Of a stretch of 64,000 bases of DNA, positions 51,259 to 59,468 are shown piece by piece. The notes under the pieces are model-generated. The model saw nothing but the letters and a program-made list of their open reading frames with translations. It did not search any database and had not been told where the DNA came from. A program made the translations under genes and the position numbers. The stretch spans positions 62,001-126,000 of the forward strand of contig NZ_AMQY01000018.1 of the NCBI RefSeq assembly GCF_000334215.1, written 5' to 3'. The DNA comes from Vreelandella jeotgali Hwa. GTDB taxonomy: Bacteria > Pseudomonadota > Gammaproteobacteria > Pseudomonadales > Halomonadaceae. Numbering within the stretch: position 1 is the first letter of the stretch; each line of letters begins with the position of its first letter.

Positions 51259-52337
51259 GACATACCTCCTGTCTGCTGGCTGTCCGAAGCGCCCCGATGG
51301 GCCTTTTGCACCTCGGCCCGGGGCAGCACGAATTCCACGTCGGAACTCTGCTCACCGGTCATCAGCCCGCCGGCCATCTGCCTGGCCGGCACGCCCCGGA
51401 ACAGGACGCGCTCGAGCCCTTCGGCCAGCGGCATGTAGACGTCGATTTCCGCGGCCTTGTCACATACCAACCGCACGGTGTTGACCCCCTCGGCCACCTG
51501 CCCCAGGGCATCCACGGCTTCTTCCAGCGTGCGACCTTCGCCCATGGCATAGCCGACGCGATAGTTGCGCGACAGGTCCGACGAACAGGTGACAATCAGA
51601 TCACCCACGCCGGCCAGCCCCAGAAACGTCATGGGATTGGCGCCCTGGGCCACGGCGAAACGGCTCATTTCCGCCAGCGCGCGGGTCATCAGCATGCTGC
51701 GGGTGTTTTCGCCCATGCCCAGCGCCGCCGCCATCCCCGCGGCGATGGCGTAGATGTTTTTCAGCGCCCCGCCCAGCTCGACACCGTGGCGATCGTTGCT
51801 GGCATAAACGCGAAAATACCCGCAGCTCAATACCTGCTGCACCCGCGTACGCGTCTCGGCATCGGCGCTGGCGACTACCGTGGCGGTAAGCTGCTTGTCG
51901 GCAATTTCCGAGGCCAGGTTGGGCCCGGCAATCACGCCGATATGGTCAAAACCGGTTTCCTCCTCCAGGACCTGGCTCATGAGCATAAAGCTATCGGGCT
52001 CGATGCCCTTGGTGGTGCTGACCAGGATCTGCTCGGGATGCAGCCACCGGCGCGCGCGTTGCACAACGCGGCGAAACGCCTTGGAGGGAATCGCAATCAG
52101 CACCAGCTCGGCGTCGTCGAGAACCGCCTGCATATCGGTGGAGGCGCTCACGGCGGGGTTCATGGCGTAATCGGGCAGGTAGCGTCCGTTACGCTGCTCA
52201 CGGTTGATCTGTTCGACCAGCTCGGCGTCGCGCATCCACTGACGCACCCGGGCGCCGTTGTCTGCCGCGATGCTGGACAGCGCGGTGCCAAAGCTGCCGC
52301 CGCCCAGCACCGCGACCTTGATCTGTTCTTCCGCCAT
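51255..52337 (-). CDS. gpsA: GpsA, NAD(P)-dependent glycerol-3-phosphate dehydrogenase
   Basis: Makes sn-glycerol-3-phosphate for phospholipids. The 360-aa protein has the nucleotide-binding [60 protein letters not shown] and the catalytic Lys region [20 protein letters not shown]. It has a slightly longer C-terminal tail than E. coli GpsA. htpG lies upstream, separated by a strong terminator. Confidence 0.96.
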   Translation of the reverse strand: MAEEQIKVAVLGGGSFGTALSSIAADNGARVRQWMRDAELVEQINREQRNGRYLPDYAMNPAVSASTDMQAVLDDAELVLIAIPSKAFRRVVQRARRWLHPEQILVSTTKGIEPDSFMLMSQVLEEETGFDHIGVIAGPNLASEIADKQLTATVVASADAETRTRVQQVLSCGYFRVYASNDRHGVELGGALKNIYAIAAGMAAALGMGENTRSMLMTRALAEMSRFAVAQGANPMTFLGLAGVGDLIVTCSSDLSRNYRVGYAMGEGRTLEEAVDALGQVAEGVNTVRLVCDKAAEIDVYMPLAEGLERVLFRGVPARQMAGGLMTGEQSSDVEFVLPRAEVQKAHRGASDSQQTGGMS

Positions 52338-52399
52338 ACAAAGGTGTCCTGACTGGGTGGTAAGTGATCACCAGATTAGCAAATACGCCAACAAAACAA

Positions 52400-52430
52400 A
52401 CGGCCCGCCAGGCATTGCCTGGCGGGCCGT
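52400..52430 (-). terminator. Intrinsic terminator of htpG
   Basis: A perfect 15-bp inverted repeat (ACGGCCCGCCAGGCA and complement around one T) is followed on the minus strand by TTTGTTTTGTT. It lies about 20 bases after the htpG stop. Confidence 0.9.
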
Positions 52431-52450
52431 CATGGGTCAGCCGTCGATAA

Positions 52451-54355
52451 TCAGGCGGTCAGCACCCCGTTAAGGCGCTTGACGTAGGCCGCCGGGTCAT
52501 CCAGATGGCCGCCTTCGGCGATGATGGCCTGATCCAGCAGAATATTCGCCAGATCGTTGAAGGCCGACTCATCGGCGTTTTCCAGCCGGTTGACCAAAGC
52601 ATGCTCGGGGTTGAGCTCGAGGATCGGCTTGACGTCGGGCATGGGCTGGCCGGCGGCTTCCATGATGCGGCGCATCTGAAAGCCCATTTCGTTTTCCGGC
52701 AGGACCACGCAGGCCGGGGAATCCGTCAGGCGATGGGTCACCCTGACTTCCTGCACGCCCTCGGTGAGCGTCTCCTGGACGCGCTTGACCAGGTCTTCCT
52801 TGTCCCTGGCGGTTTCTTCCTGGGCCTTCTTTTCTTCCTCGTCTTCCACTTCGCCCAGGTCGAGATCGCCCTTGGCGATGTCGGTGAGGGTCTTGCCGTC
52901 AAACTCGGTCAGATGGCTCATCAGCCATTCGTCGATGCGGTCGGACAGCAGCAGGACTTCGACGCCCTTCTTGCGGAAGATTTCCAGGTGCGGGCTGTTT
53001 TTTACCGCGTTGAAGCCGTCGGCGACGATGTAGTAAATCTTCTGCTGACCCTCTTTCATGCGCTCAATATAGTCGGTCAGCGACTGATCCTGGGTAGCGC
53101 TGTCATTATGCGTCGAGGAGAAACGCAGCAGGCCGGCGATTTTCTCGCGGTTGCCCGGATCTTCGCCGGGGCCTTCCTTGAGCACGCTGCCAAAGGTATT
53201 CCAGAACGTCTGGTAGGCCTCGTCATCCTTGGCCAGCTTTTTCAGCATGTCCAGGCTGCGCTTGGTCAGCGCGCTCTTGATCTTGTCGACCTGCGGGTCC
53301 TGCTGGAGGATTTCGCGGGAGACGTTGAGCGACAGATCGCGGGTATCCAGCACACCCTTGATAAAGCGCAGGTACAGCGGCAGGAACTGCTCGGCGTCGT
53401 CCATGATGAAGACGCGCTGCACGTAAAGCTTCACGCCCCGGGCGCCGTCGCGCTCGTAAAGATCGAACGGCGCGCGGCCGGGGACGTAGAGCAGGCTGGT
53501 GTATTCCAGCTTGCCCTCGACCTTGTTGTGGCTCCAGGTCAGCGGGTCGGAAAAGTCATGCGATACGTGCTTATAGAACGCCTTGTACTCGTCGTCAGTG
53601 ATCTCGGCCTTGGGGCGTACCCAGAGAGCGGTGGCCTCGTTGACGGTATCCCAGGTGGTGACTTCGCTGCCCTCGATCTCGTTGCCGTCGTCGTCCTTCG
53701 CCGTCTCGGTCTTGGGCATGCGCACCGGCACCTGGATGTGGTCGGAGTACTTGCGCACCAGCCCCTGGAGGCGAGCGTCGTCGGCAAACTCCCGAGCCTC
53801 TTCCTTCAGATGCAGGACGATTTCGGTGCCGTGGGCTTCCCGCTCATACTCGCCGATGGTGAATTCGCCCTCACCGGCCGAACGCCATTCAACGCCCTCG
53901 GCCATCGGAGCGCCCGCCTTGCGGGTGCGAACGGTCACTTCGTCGGCAACGATGAAGCTGGAATAAAAGCCCACGCCGAACTGGCCGATCAGGTTGGCAT
54001 CCTTTTGCTGCTCGCCGGACAGCTGCTGCAGAAACTCGGCGGTGCCGCTTTTGGCGATGGTGCCCAGGTTATGAATCACGTCGTCGCGATCCATGCCCAC
54101 GCCGTTATCGCGCACGGTGACGGTGCCCGCCTCGCTGTCGTGCTCGATCTCGACGCGCAGCTCGCTGTCGTTCTCGTAAAGACCGTCATCGTCCAGCGCC
54201 GCGTAGCGCAGCTTGTCGCAGGCGTCGGCCGCGTTGGAGATCAGCTCGCGCAGGAAGATCTCGCGGTTGGAGTACAGCGAGTTGATCATCAGATTCAACA
54301 GCTGCTTGACTTCGGTCTGGAAACCCAGCGTTTCCTGCCTGGTTGTCTCGGTCAT
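52451..54355 (-). CDS. htpG: HtpG, Hsp90-family chaperone
   Basis: A 634-aa Hsp90 homologue. The ATPase domain has [24 protein letters not shown] sequence ([20 protein letters not shown]), [20 protein letters not shown] and [16 protein letters not shown]; middle-domain and C-terminal dimerisation blocks follow ([38 protein letters not shown]). A sigma-32-type promoter and repeat arrays lie upstream, so heat-shock control is likely. Confidence 0.98.
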   Translation of the reverse strand: MTETTRQETLGFQTEVKQLLNLMINSLYSNREIFLRELISNAADACDKLRYAALDDDGLYENDSELRVEIEHDSEAGTVTVRDNGVGMDRDDVIHNLGTIAKSGTAEFLQQLSGEQQKDANLIGQFGVGFYSSFIVADEVTVRTRKAGAPMAEGVEWRSAGEGEFTIGEYEREAHGTEIVLHLKEEAREFADDARLQGLVRKYSDHIQVPVRMPKTETAKDDDGNEIEGSEVTTWDTVNEATALWVRPKAEITDDEYKAFYKHVSHDFSDPLTWSHNKVEGKLEYTSLLYVPGRAPFDLYERDGARGVKLYVQRVFIMDDAEQFLPLYLRFIKGVLDTRDLSLNVSREILQQDPQVDKIKSALTKRSLDMLKKLAKDDEAYQTFWNTFGSVLKEGPGEDPGNREKIAGLLRFSSTHNDSATQDQSLTDYIERMKEGQQKIYYIVADGFNAVKNSPHLEIFRKKGVEVLLLSDRIDEWLMSHLTEFDGKTLTDIAKGDLDLGEVEDEEEKKAQEETARDKEDLVKRVQETLTEGVQEVRVTHRLTDSPACVVLPENEMGFQMRRIMEAAGQPMPDVKPILELNPEHALVNRLENADESAFNDLANILLDQAIIAEGGHLDDPAAYVKRLNGVLTA

Positions 54356-54420
54356 TATCTCGGCCCTCGGGTCGTTGTCGTGTTACCGTCATTGCGCGCC
54401 CGGCGAAGTGAGCAATCCTA

Positions 54421-54488
54421 CGTAGTGCACTATCCAAGGTGGTGCACTATCCAACGTAGTGAACTGCCCGACAAAGTGAACTGCCCGG
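54421..54488. repeat. 17-bp tandem repeat in the htpG leader
   Basis: Four exact-length 17-bp units, CGTAGTGCACTATCCAA, GGTGGTGCACTATCCAA, CGTAGTGAACTGCCCGA and CAAAGTGAACTGCCCGG. The first two carry the palindrome GTGCAC. The array lies between the predicted heat-shock start point and the htpG ATG, so it would be transcribed. Confidence 0.9.
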
Positions 54489-54557
54489 CGATTGATCGCG
54501 CCGGTCAGGCCAGGATCGCTGTTCGCCACGCGCGGCCATGAATTCGATGTCAGCGAA

Positions 54558-54585
54558 ATATGGGGCCGCCTCCGCGCTTTTCAAG
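54558..54585 (-). promoter_or_regulatory. Sigma-32 heat-shock promoter of htpG
   Basis: On the minus strand CTTGAA (54580-54585) and CCCCATAT (54558-54565) are separated by 14 bp. This matches the RpoH consensus CTTGAA, 13-17 bp, CCCCAT-T. The predicted start near 54550 gives a leader of about 195 nt. Being upstream of htpG, a known RpoH-class gene in other bacteria, strengthens the call. Confidence 0.8.
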
Positions 54586-54659
54586 GCGGCACGCTTATCA
54601 AGGCCAGATGCTTTCCAGGGCGAGAGCTTTTCAAGGCGAGATGCTTTTCAAGAAAGTGA
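54576..54659. repeat. Five tandem copies of the htpG -35 element
   Basis: Units of 16-17 bp, in the htpG sense ATCTCGCCTTGAAAAGC or close variants, repeat five times. The promoter-proximal unit supplies the CTTGAA of the sigma-32 promoter. The two units with most changes read CCTGGAAAGC and CTTGATAAGC. Confidence 0.88.
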
Positions 54660-54743
54660 CAGGATCGGCCAACCGGGTATCATGGCTTCGCCCGGCCCAT
54701 CGCCACCCCGAGTATTGTCCCGTTGCCGCATCAGGAGACCGTT

Positions 54744-56765
54744 ATGCACACCTTGCGCCGCCGTCTGCGTTACGGGTTCCGGCTCGCCGGCCTATTACTG
54801 CTCACCGGCCTGCCACTGACCGCACCTGCCACTGCGGCAGCGGCCGCGTCATTCACCGATACGGCCATGCGCGAGGCGCTTGCCAATGCCCGCGATCAGC
54901 GCTTTGAACGTATCGATGACGACGCCATCGCCGGTCACGTTCTCGGCGGCTATATCGACTACCACCGCCTCAAACGGGCGCTGCCGGATGCGCCATCGTC
55001 CAGGGTCAACCGCTTCATTCAGGCCAACGACGACTCTCCGCTGGCCGGTTGGATGCGCGGCCAGGCGATCAGCGCCTACGGCGAGGCCGGGCGTTTTGAC
55101 GCCCTGCTGGCGGTCGCCGACGGTCCGCCCCAAAGGATTTCGCGGCAATGCCATTACCAGACCGCGCTGCTGGAGCGTGACACGCAGACAGCGCAAGAGG
55201 CGGGCAAGGCGCTATGGCTCGCCGGCCGCTCCCGGCCCGACGCCTGCGACCCGCTGTTCAACCGCCTGCGCCGGGAGAACGTCATCGATGCCGACGCGAT
55301 CTGGCAGCGCGCCATGCTCGCCTGGCAGGCGGGCAACGCCGGGCTGATGGACTACCTGCTGGATATGCTGGGTGAACGCTGGCAAACCGCTGTCACCCGT
55401 GCCAAAGCAACGCGGCAGGACCTGTCAGCGCTTGGCCGGGCGCCCGACTGCCTGGGGCCCAGGTGCCGGGCCGGCGACGGTTTTTATCAAGCGGCCATGC
55501 AGCGCCTGACCCGGAAAGATACCCGCGAGGCGTTTCTTGTCTGGCAGGAGCTCGCATCGCGTATCACGATCACCTCCCGAGCGCGCGCGAATATTCGCGA
55601 GGAGCTGGCGTTTTACGCCCTGGTGCGCGAAACGCCGGGCACTCTGGGCTGGGTCGACGACGTGCTCCCGACCCTGGATAGCCAGCGAGTGCGCGAACTG
55701 CGGGTGCGCCGGGCGCTGGCAAGCCGGGCCTGGCGGGATGCTCGCGATTGGATAGAGCAAATGCCCGCCGCCGAACAGGAAGACAGCCGCTGGCAATACT
55801 GGCTGGCACGCGCCGACGAGCAGCAGGGGAATGATGCGGCAGCACACCAGCACTACGAGGCGGCCACCCAGGAGCGGGATTTTTACGGCTTTGCCGCCGC
55901 TGACCGCCTGGGCCGGCCGTATTCACTCCACCGCCGCGATGACGAGCCCAACACGGCCAGCCGGGCATCCATCGCCGCACTGCCCGAGGTCAAGCGCGCC
56001 GAAGCGCTGATCCGTATTGACGAGCCGGGGCTGGCGACCAGCGAATGGCTCCAGAGTGTGCGCCGGGCCTCTCCCCGGCGTGCCCGGGCAATGGCCGACT
56101 ATGCCGCGCACAAGGCCGGCAACGGCCATGCAGGCTGGACGGCCCGGCTGATACAGACAACGATCGCCGCAGGAATGTGGGACGCGCTCGACTGGCGTTT
56201 CCCCGAAGCCTATACGGATGCCTTCCAGCGCTTTGGCCAGCAGCACGACGTTGACCCCTACCTGCTGATGGCCATTGCCCGGCGGGAAAGCGCCTACAAC
56301 CCCGAGGCGCGCTCGTCCGCCGGGGCGCTGGGTCTCATGCAGCTGATGCCCGGCACCGCCGACGACGTCAGCCGCTCGCTGGGGCTGGAGGCCCCCGGCC
56401 GCTACGGCGTTCTTGACCCCGACCTCAATATCCGCCTGGGCAGCGCCTATTTCGGCGATATTCTGGCGCGCTACGGCGGTAACCGTCTGGCCGCAACCGC
56501 CGCCTACAACGCCGGCCCACGGCGGGTCGATCGCTGGCTAAAGGAACACGACGCCGACGCGTTTGATCTTTTCGTCGAACAGATTCCCTTCCGCGAAACG
56601 CGCCGCTACGTACAGGCCGTGCTGACCTACCGGGTCATTTATCAGCGCCTGGCCCGGGACGAACGTCAGCCAGGCAAGGCAACCGCCGATCCGATTGCGC
56701 TGCTCACCGACGCCGAGGAAAACGCGCGGTACAACCGCGAACTGCTCAGCGAAGATCGCGACTAA
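54744..56765 (+). CDS. slt: Slt, soluble lytic murein transglycosylase
   Basis: A 673-aa periplasmic enzyme that cleaves MurNAc-GlcNAc bonds leaving 1,6-anhydro ends. A signal peptide ends near TAAAAA (residue 35), followed by the large helical ring domain and a C-terminal lysozyme-like domain with catalytic Glu in MAIARRESAYNPEARSSAGA, then LGLMQLMPGTADDV and AATAAYNAGPRRVDRWL. The start at 54744 has AGGAG upstream. No promoter is evident; the htpG arrays lie just upstream. Confidence 0.95.
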   Translation: MHTLRRRLRYGFRLAGLLLLTGLPLTAPATAAAAASFTDTAMREALANARDQRFERIDDDAIAGHVLGGYIDYHRLKRALPDAPSSRVNRFIQANDDSPLAGWMRGQAISAYGEAGRFDALLAVADGPPQRISRQCHYQTALLERDTQTAQEAGKALWLAGRSRPDACDPLFNRLRRENVIDADAIWQRAMLAWQAGNAGLMDYLLDMLGERWQTAVTRAKATRQDLSALGRAPDCLGPRCRAGDGFYQAAMQRLTRKDTREAFLVWQELASRITITSRARANIREELAFYALVRETPGTLGWVDDVLPTLDSQRVRELRVRRALASRAWRDARDWIEQMPAAEQEDSRWQYWLARADEQQGNDAAAHQHYEAATQERDFYGFAAADRLGRPYSLHRRDDEPNTASRASIAALPEVKRAEALIRIDEPGLATSEWLQSVRRASPRRARAMADYAAHKAGNGHAGWTARLIQTTIAAGMWDALDWRFPEAYTDAFQRFGQQHDVDPYLLMAIARRESAYNPEARSSAGALGLMQLMPGTADDVSRSLGLEAPGRYGVLDPDLNIRLGSAYFGDILARYGGNRLAATAAYNAGPRRVDRWLKEHDADAFDLFVEQIPFRETRRYVQAVLTYRVIYQRLARDERQPGKATADPIALLTDAEENARYNRELLSEDRD

Positions 56766-56791
56766 GCGGAACGGAAGCCGGCGGCCGGCCG

Positions 56792-57445
56792 TCAGGGGCG
56801 CTGTTCCAGCGCCAGCTTGAGGCCAAAAGCCACCAGCACGCCGCCGGTGACGCCGTTCAGCGCGCGCCCCAGGCGAACGCTGGTCAGGTAATGGCTGGCC
56901 TTGCCCACCATCAGCACCACGGCGACCTGCCAGAGATTGGCAATGATGAAATGCACGCCGGCCAGCCACAGCGACTTGATCAGGGCCGGGTCTGCCGGGG
57001 CGATGAACTGCGGCAGAAAGGCCATGTAAAACACCACGGTCTTGGGGTTGAGCACGTTGGACAAAAACCCTTCCCTGACCGCCTGATAGCGCGCACCGCG
57101 GGTTTGCCCCGGCACCGCGCCTGCCGCCTGGAGCGACTGGCCACGGCGGGCAGCGCCCAGGCTCCTGACGCCCAGCCACACCAGATAGGCCGCGCCGACG
57201 AACTTGAGCGCGGTAAACGCCGTGGCAGACTGCATCAGAATCAGGGAAATACCCAGCGCCGAGACCGTGGCATGCACAAACAGCCCGCAGCAGATGGCAA
57301 GACTGGTGGCCACGCCGTCACCGATGCCGCCCCGCGCGGTATTGCGAATCACCAGCAGCGTATCCACACCCGGGGTCAACGACAGCAGCGTAATGGCCAC
57401 TACAAAGGCGCCAAAATGCCCGTCGATCAAGCTCCATTCCGCCAT
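56792..57445 (-). CDS. LysE/RhtB-family amino-acid exporter
   Basis: A 217-aa inner-membrane protein with about six hydrophobic spans and the family N-terminal motif TLLSLTPGVDTLLVIRNTAR, then GLFVHATVSALGISLILMQS, KFVGAAYLVWLGVRSLG and FLSNVLNPKTVVFYMAFLPQ. Such proteins export amino acids or derivatives; substrate cannot be told. Neighbours give no clue. It is convergent with slt. Confidence 0.9.
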   Translation of the reverse strand: MAEWSLIDGHFGAFVVAITLLSLTPGVDTLLVIRNTARGGIGDGVATSLAICCGLFVHATVSALGISLILMQSATAFTALKFVGAAYLVWLGVRSLGAARRGQSLQAAGAVPGQTRGARYQAVREGFLSNVLNPKTVVFYMAFLPQFIAPADPALIKSLWLAGVHFIIANLWQVAVVLMVGKASHYLTSVRLGRALNGVTGGVLVAFGLKLALEQRP

Positions 57446-57539
57446 GCGTTATGAGTCTCTTTCGTCGCCAGCCTGTTTCGCCAACCGCTTTCACCAGCCT
57501 CCTTGCGCGCCTTTGTGACGGCGGCTTAACCGCTAGCGC

Positions 57540-58325
57540 TTATTCGCCGCTGCGCTCCGAGGTATCTCCGGAACCCGACATCGGCTGGAGCGTTTCGGGA
57601 GCGGTTTCGACATCTTCCTGCTCAAGTTCTTCAAACTGCTCCTGGAGGCGATCCTGGGTTTCTTCAAAGCGCCGCTCGGCATCTTCAATCAGGTCGTCCA
57701 CTTCGGACTTGCCCAGCTCGCCGTCCAGCTTGCCGTTTTCATTCAGCGAACTCTCGGGCAAATCGGCGGCCGAGGGTTCGTCCAGCGACAGCCCACTTTC
57801 CGGTAGCGTGACATCACCTTCATCCGACCCGGCCTCTGCACCCGGCAGCGGCTTCACCGACGGCTCCTGCTCCTCGGCTTCTTCAAACTGGGCCTTGAGC
57901 TCCTCCTCGGCTTTCTCGAAACGCTTGTCAATATCGTTGATGACCTGATCCACGTCCGACTCGGTGACCTCCCCCGGCATGGCATCGTCGTCATTGAGCA
58001 CGTCTTCGGGGTCAGCCGTCAAGGTGTCGTCGTCGGCCTTGACCTGTTCGGCCTCGACGCTGCCGGACGCCTCGCCCGCGCTGACCGGCTGGGTGTCGCT
58101 ATCGACCGCCGGGGTGCTGTCGTCGGCCTCGGCAGCGGCTGTTTCATTGCTGCCATTGGCGTCAACGGCCGGCGTTTCCTGCTCGGCTGGCGCCTGCTGT
58201 TCGGCCGGCGTGTCATTGGCGGGAGCGTCGTTAGCGGTAGCGTCATCCGGCGCCTCGTCGTCACCGCAGGCACTCAATAAAAGCGCCGTGGCAGCCAGCG
58301 CCGGAATCCAGAAGCGTTTTGACAT
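57540..58325 (-). CDS. Acidic lipoprotein with two coiled-coil repeats, unknown function
   Basis: A 261-aa predicted lipoprotein: signal peptide with lipobox LLSAC (Cys20), followed by GDD. The mature part is very acidic and rich in Ala, Asp, Glu and Pro (about residues 21-100), probably disordered. Two similar helical segments follow: DVDQVINDIDKRFEKAEEEL about residue 132 and EVDDLIEDAERRFEETQDRL about residue 213, an internal duplication. I do not recognise the family. The start at 58325 has AAGGAG upstream. It lies 29 bp after the YegS-like gene on the same strand. Confidence 0.8.
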   Translation of the reverse strand: MSKRFWIPALAATALLLSACGDDEAPDDATANDAPANDTPAEQQAPAEQETPAVDANGSNETAAAEADDSTPAVDSDTQPVSAGEASGSVEAEQVKADDDTLTADPEDVLNDDDAMPGEVTESDVDQVINDIDKRFEKAEEELKAQFEEAEEQEPSVKPLPGAEAGSDEGDVTLPESGLSLDEPSAADLPESSLNENGKLDGELGKSEVDDLIEDAERRFEETQDRLQEQFEELEQEDVETAPETLQPMSGSGDTSERSGE

Positions 58326-58354
58326 GGCGGTATTCTCCTTACCGTCGCGGAATA

Positions 58355-59419
58355 TCATGGGTGTTGATGGGGCCTTTCGCGGTCCGCATCGTCATGTTGC
58401 TGTGTGTGAGGGTCCCCGTCTTCTCCGGATGCCGTCTCGGGCTCGGGGTCATCGTGTCGCGCAGGCTCCTGCGGATGCACCAGAAGCGAAGAATCGGCGG
58501 GCATGGCCAGGCGCAGTGCCAGCGGCACCACCTCGGCGGAAAAAGCATCAAAGCGGTGGGCTTCGCCGTCCAGCGTCAGCGGCCAGGGCGGATGGCTGGG
58601 GTCCGTGCTCACGGCGAGCCGGGACACCGGCAGATAGCGCACGAAACGCCCCCGGGCGGGAAACTCGCGCAGTTCCCGAATCAGCTGCGGCAGCGCCCTG
58701 AACGAGGGGAAATCCTTGACCAGCAGCATATCCAGATAGCCGTCGTTGATTTTCGCCCGGGGCGCCAATACCTGGCCGCCGCCGGACTGCCGAGCATTGC
58801 CCAGCGCCAGGAGTAGAAACGCGGCCTTTTCCTCGCAGGTATCCCAGTTGAGCGTGCCGTCATAGCTGCGGTGGCGCCAGGTCTTGAACGCGGCCATCAG
58901 CGAATACGCCGCGCCACCCAGCAGGCGCTTGAGAAACTTGGGCGTCGTCGACGTGACCTCGGCGCCGAACCCGCCGGTGGCCATGTTGAGATAGTACTCA
59001 TCGACCCCCTTGCCGCGCCCGGTGGCCGAAATCCGCACGACGTCCACGGGCTGTGTCTCCCGGCGGCAGATCGCCTGCAACGCGGCATAGGGTTCCAGCG
59101 GCAACCCCAGCGAGCGGGCAAAGTCGTTGGCGCTGCCCAGGGGGACAATGCCCAGCGCCGGCCGCTTGTCCAGCGGCAGACGCATCAGGCCGTTGACCAC
59201 TTCGTTGACCGTGCCGTCACCACCGCCGGCAATCACATGGGTGGCGCCGTGGTCGACGGACATCTCGGCAAACAGCGCCGCATCTCCCGGCTCCCAGGTA
59301 GCGTAGACAATCAGCGCCATGCCGGCCCGCCGCTTCTTGGCGACGGCGGCGCGCAACGCCGGATCCCCGGCCGATTTGCCATTGACCACCAGTACATAAC
59401 GCCGATTGATGTCGCTCAC
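58355..59419 (-). CDS. yegS: YegS-like lipid kinase
   Basis: A 354-aa DAGK-catalytic-domain protein. YegS-type kinases phosphorylate lipids (phosphatidylglycerol for E. coli YegS in vitro). Motifs are THVIAGGGDGTVNEVVNGLM, LGIVPLGSANDFARSLGLPL and KINDGYLDMLLVKDFPSF. The last about 35 residues are an extra tail rich in His, Asp and Glu (HDDPEPETASGEDGD), not part of the fold. Substrate here is unknown. Confidence 0.9.
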   Translation of the reverse strand: MSDINRRYVLVVNGKSAGDPALRAAVAKKRRAGMALIVYATWEPGDAALFAEMSVDHGATHVIAGGGDGTVNEVVNGLMRLPLDKRPALGIVPLGSANDFARSLGLPLEPYAALQAICRRETQPVDVVRISATGRGKGVDEYYLNMATGGFGAEVTSTTPKFLKRLLGGAAYSLMAAFKTWRHRSYDGTLNWDTCEEKAAFLLLALGNARQSGGGQVLAPRAKINDGYLDMLLVKDFPSFRALPQLIRELREFPARGRFVRYLPVSRLAVSTDPSHPPWPLTLDGEAHRFDAFSAEVVPLALRLAMPADSSLLVHPQEPARHDDPEPETASGEDGDPHTQQHDDADRERPHQHP

Positions 59420-59468
59420 CCTGCTTCCTTCTGCTCCGTTATGACCCTGCCATTGCAGCTTCGGCGGC

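Noticed and set aside
52505..54541. 678-codon open frame opposite htpG
   Set aside because: Antisense shadow of htpG, low-complexity Val/Gly/Leu composition, no start signal.
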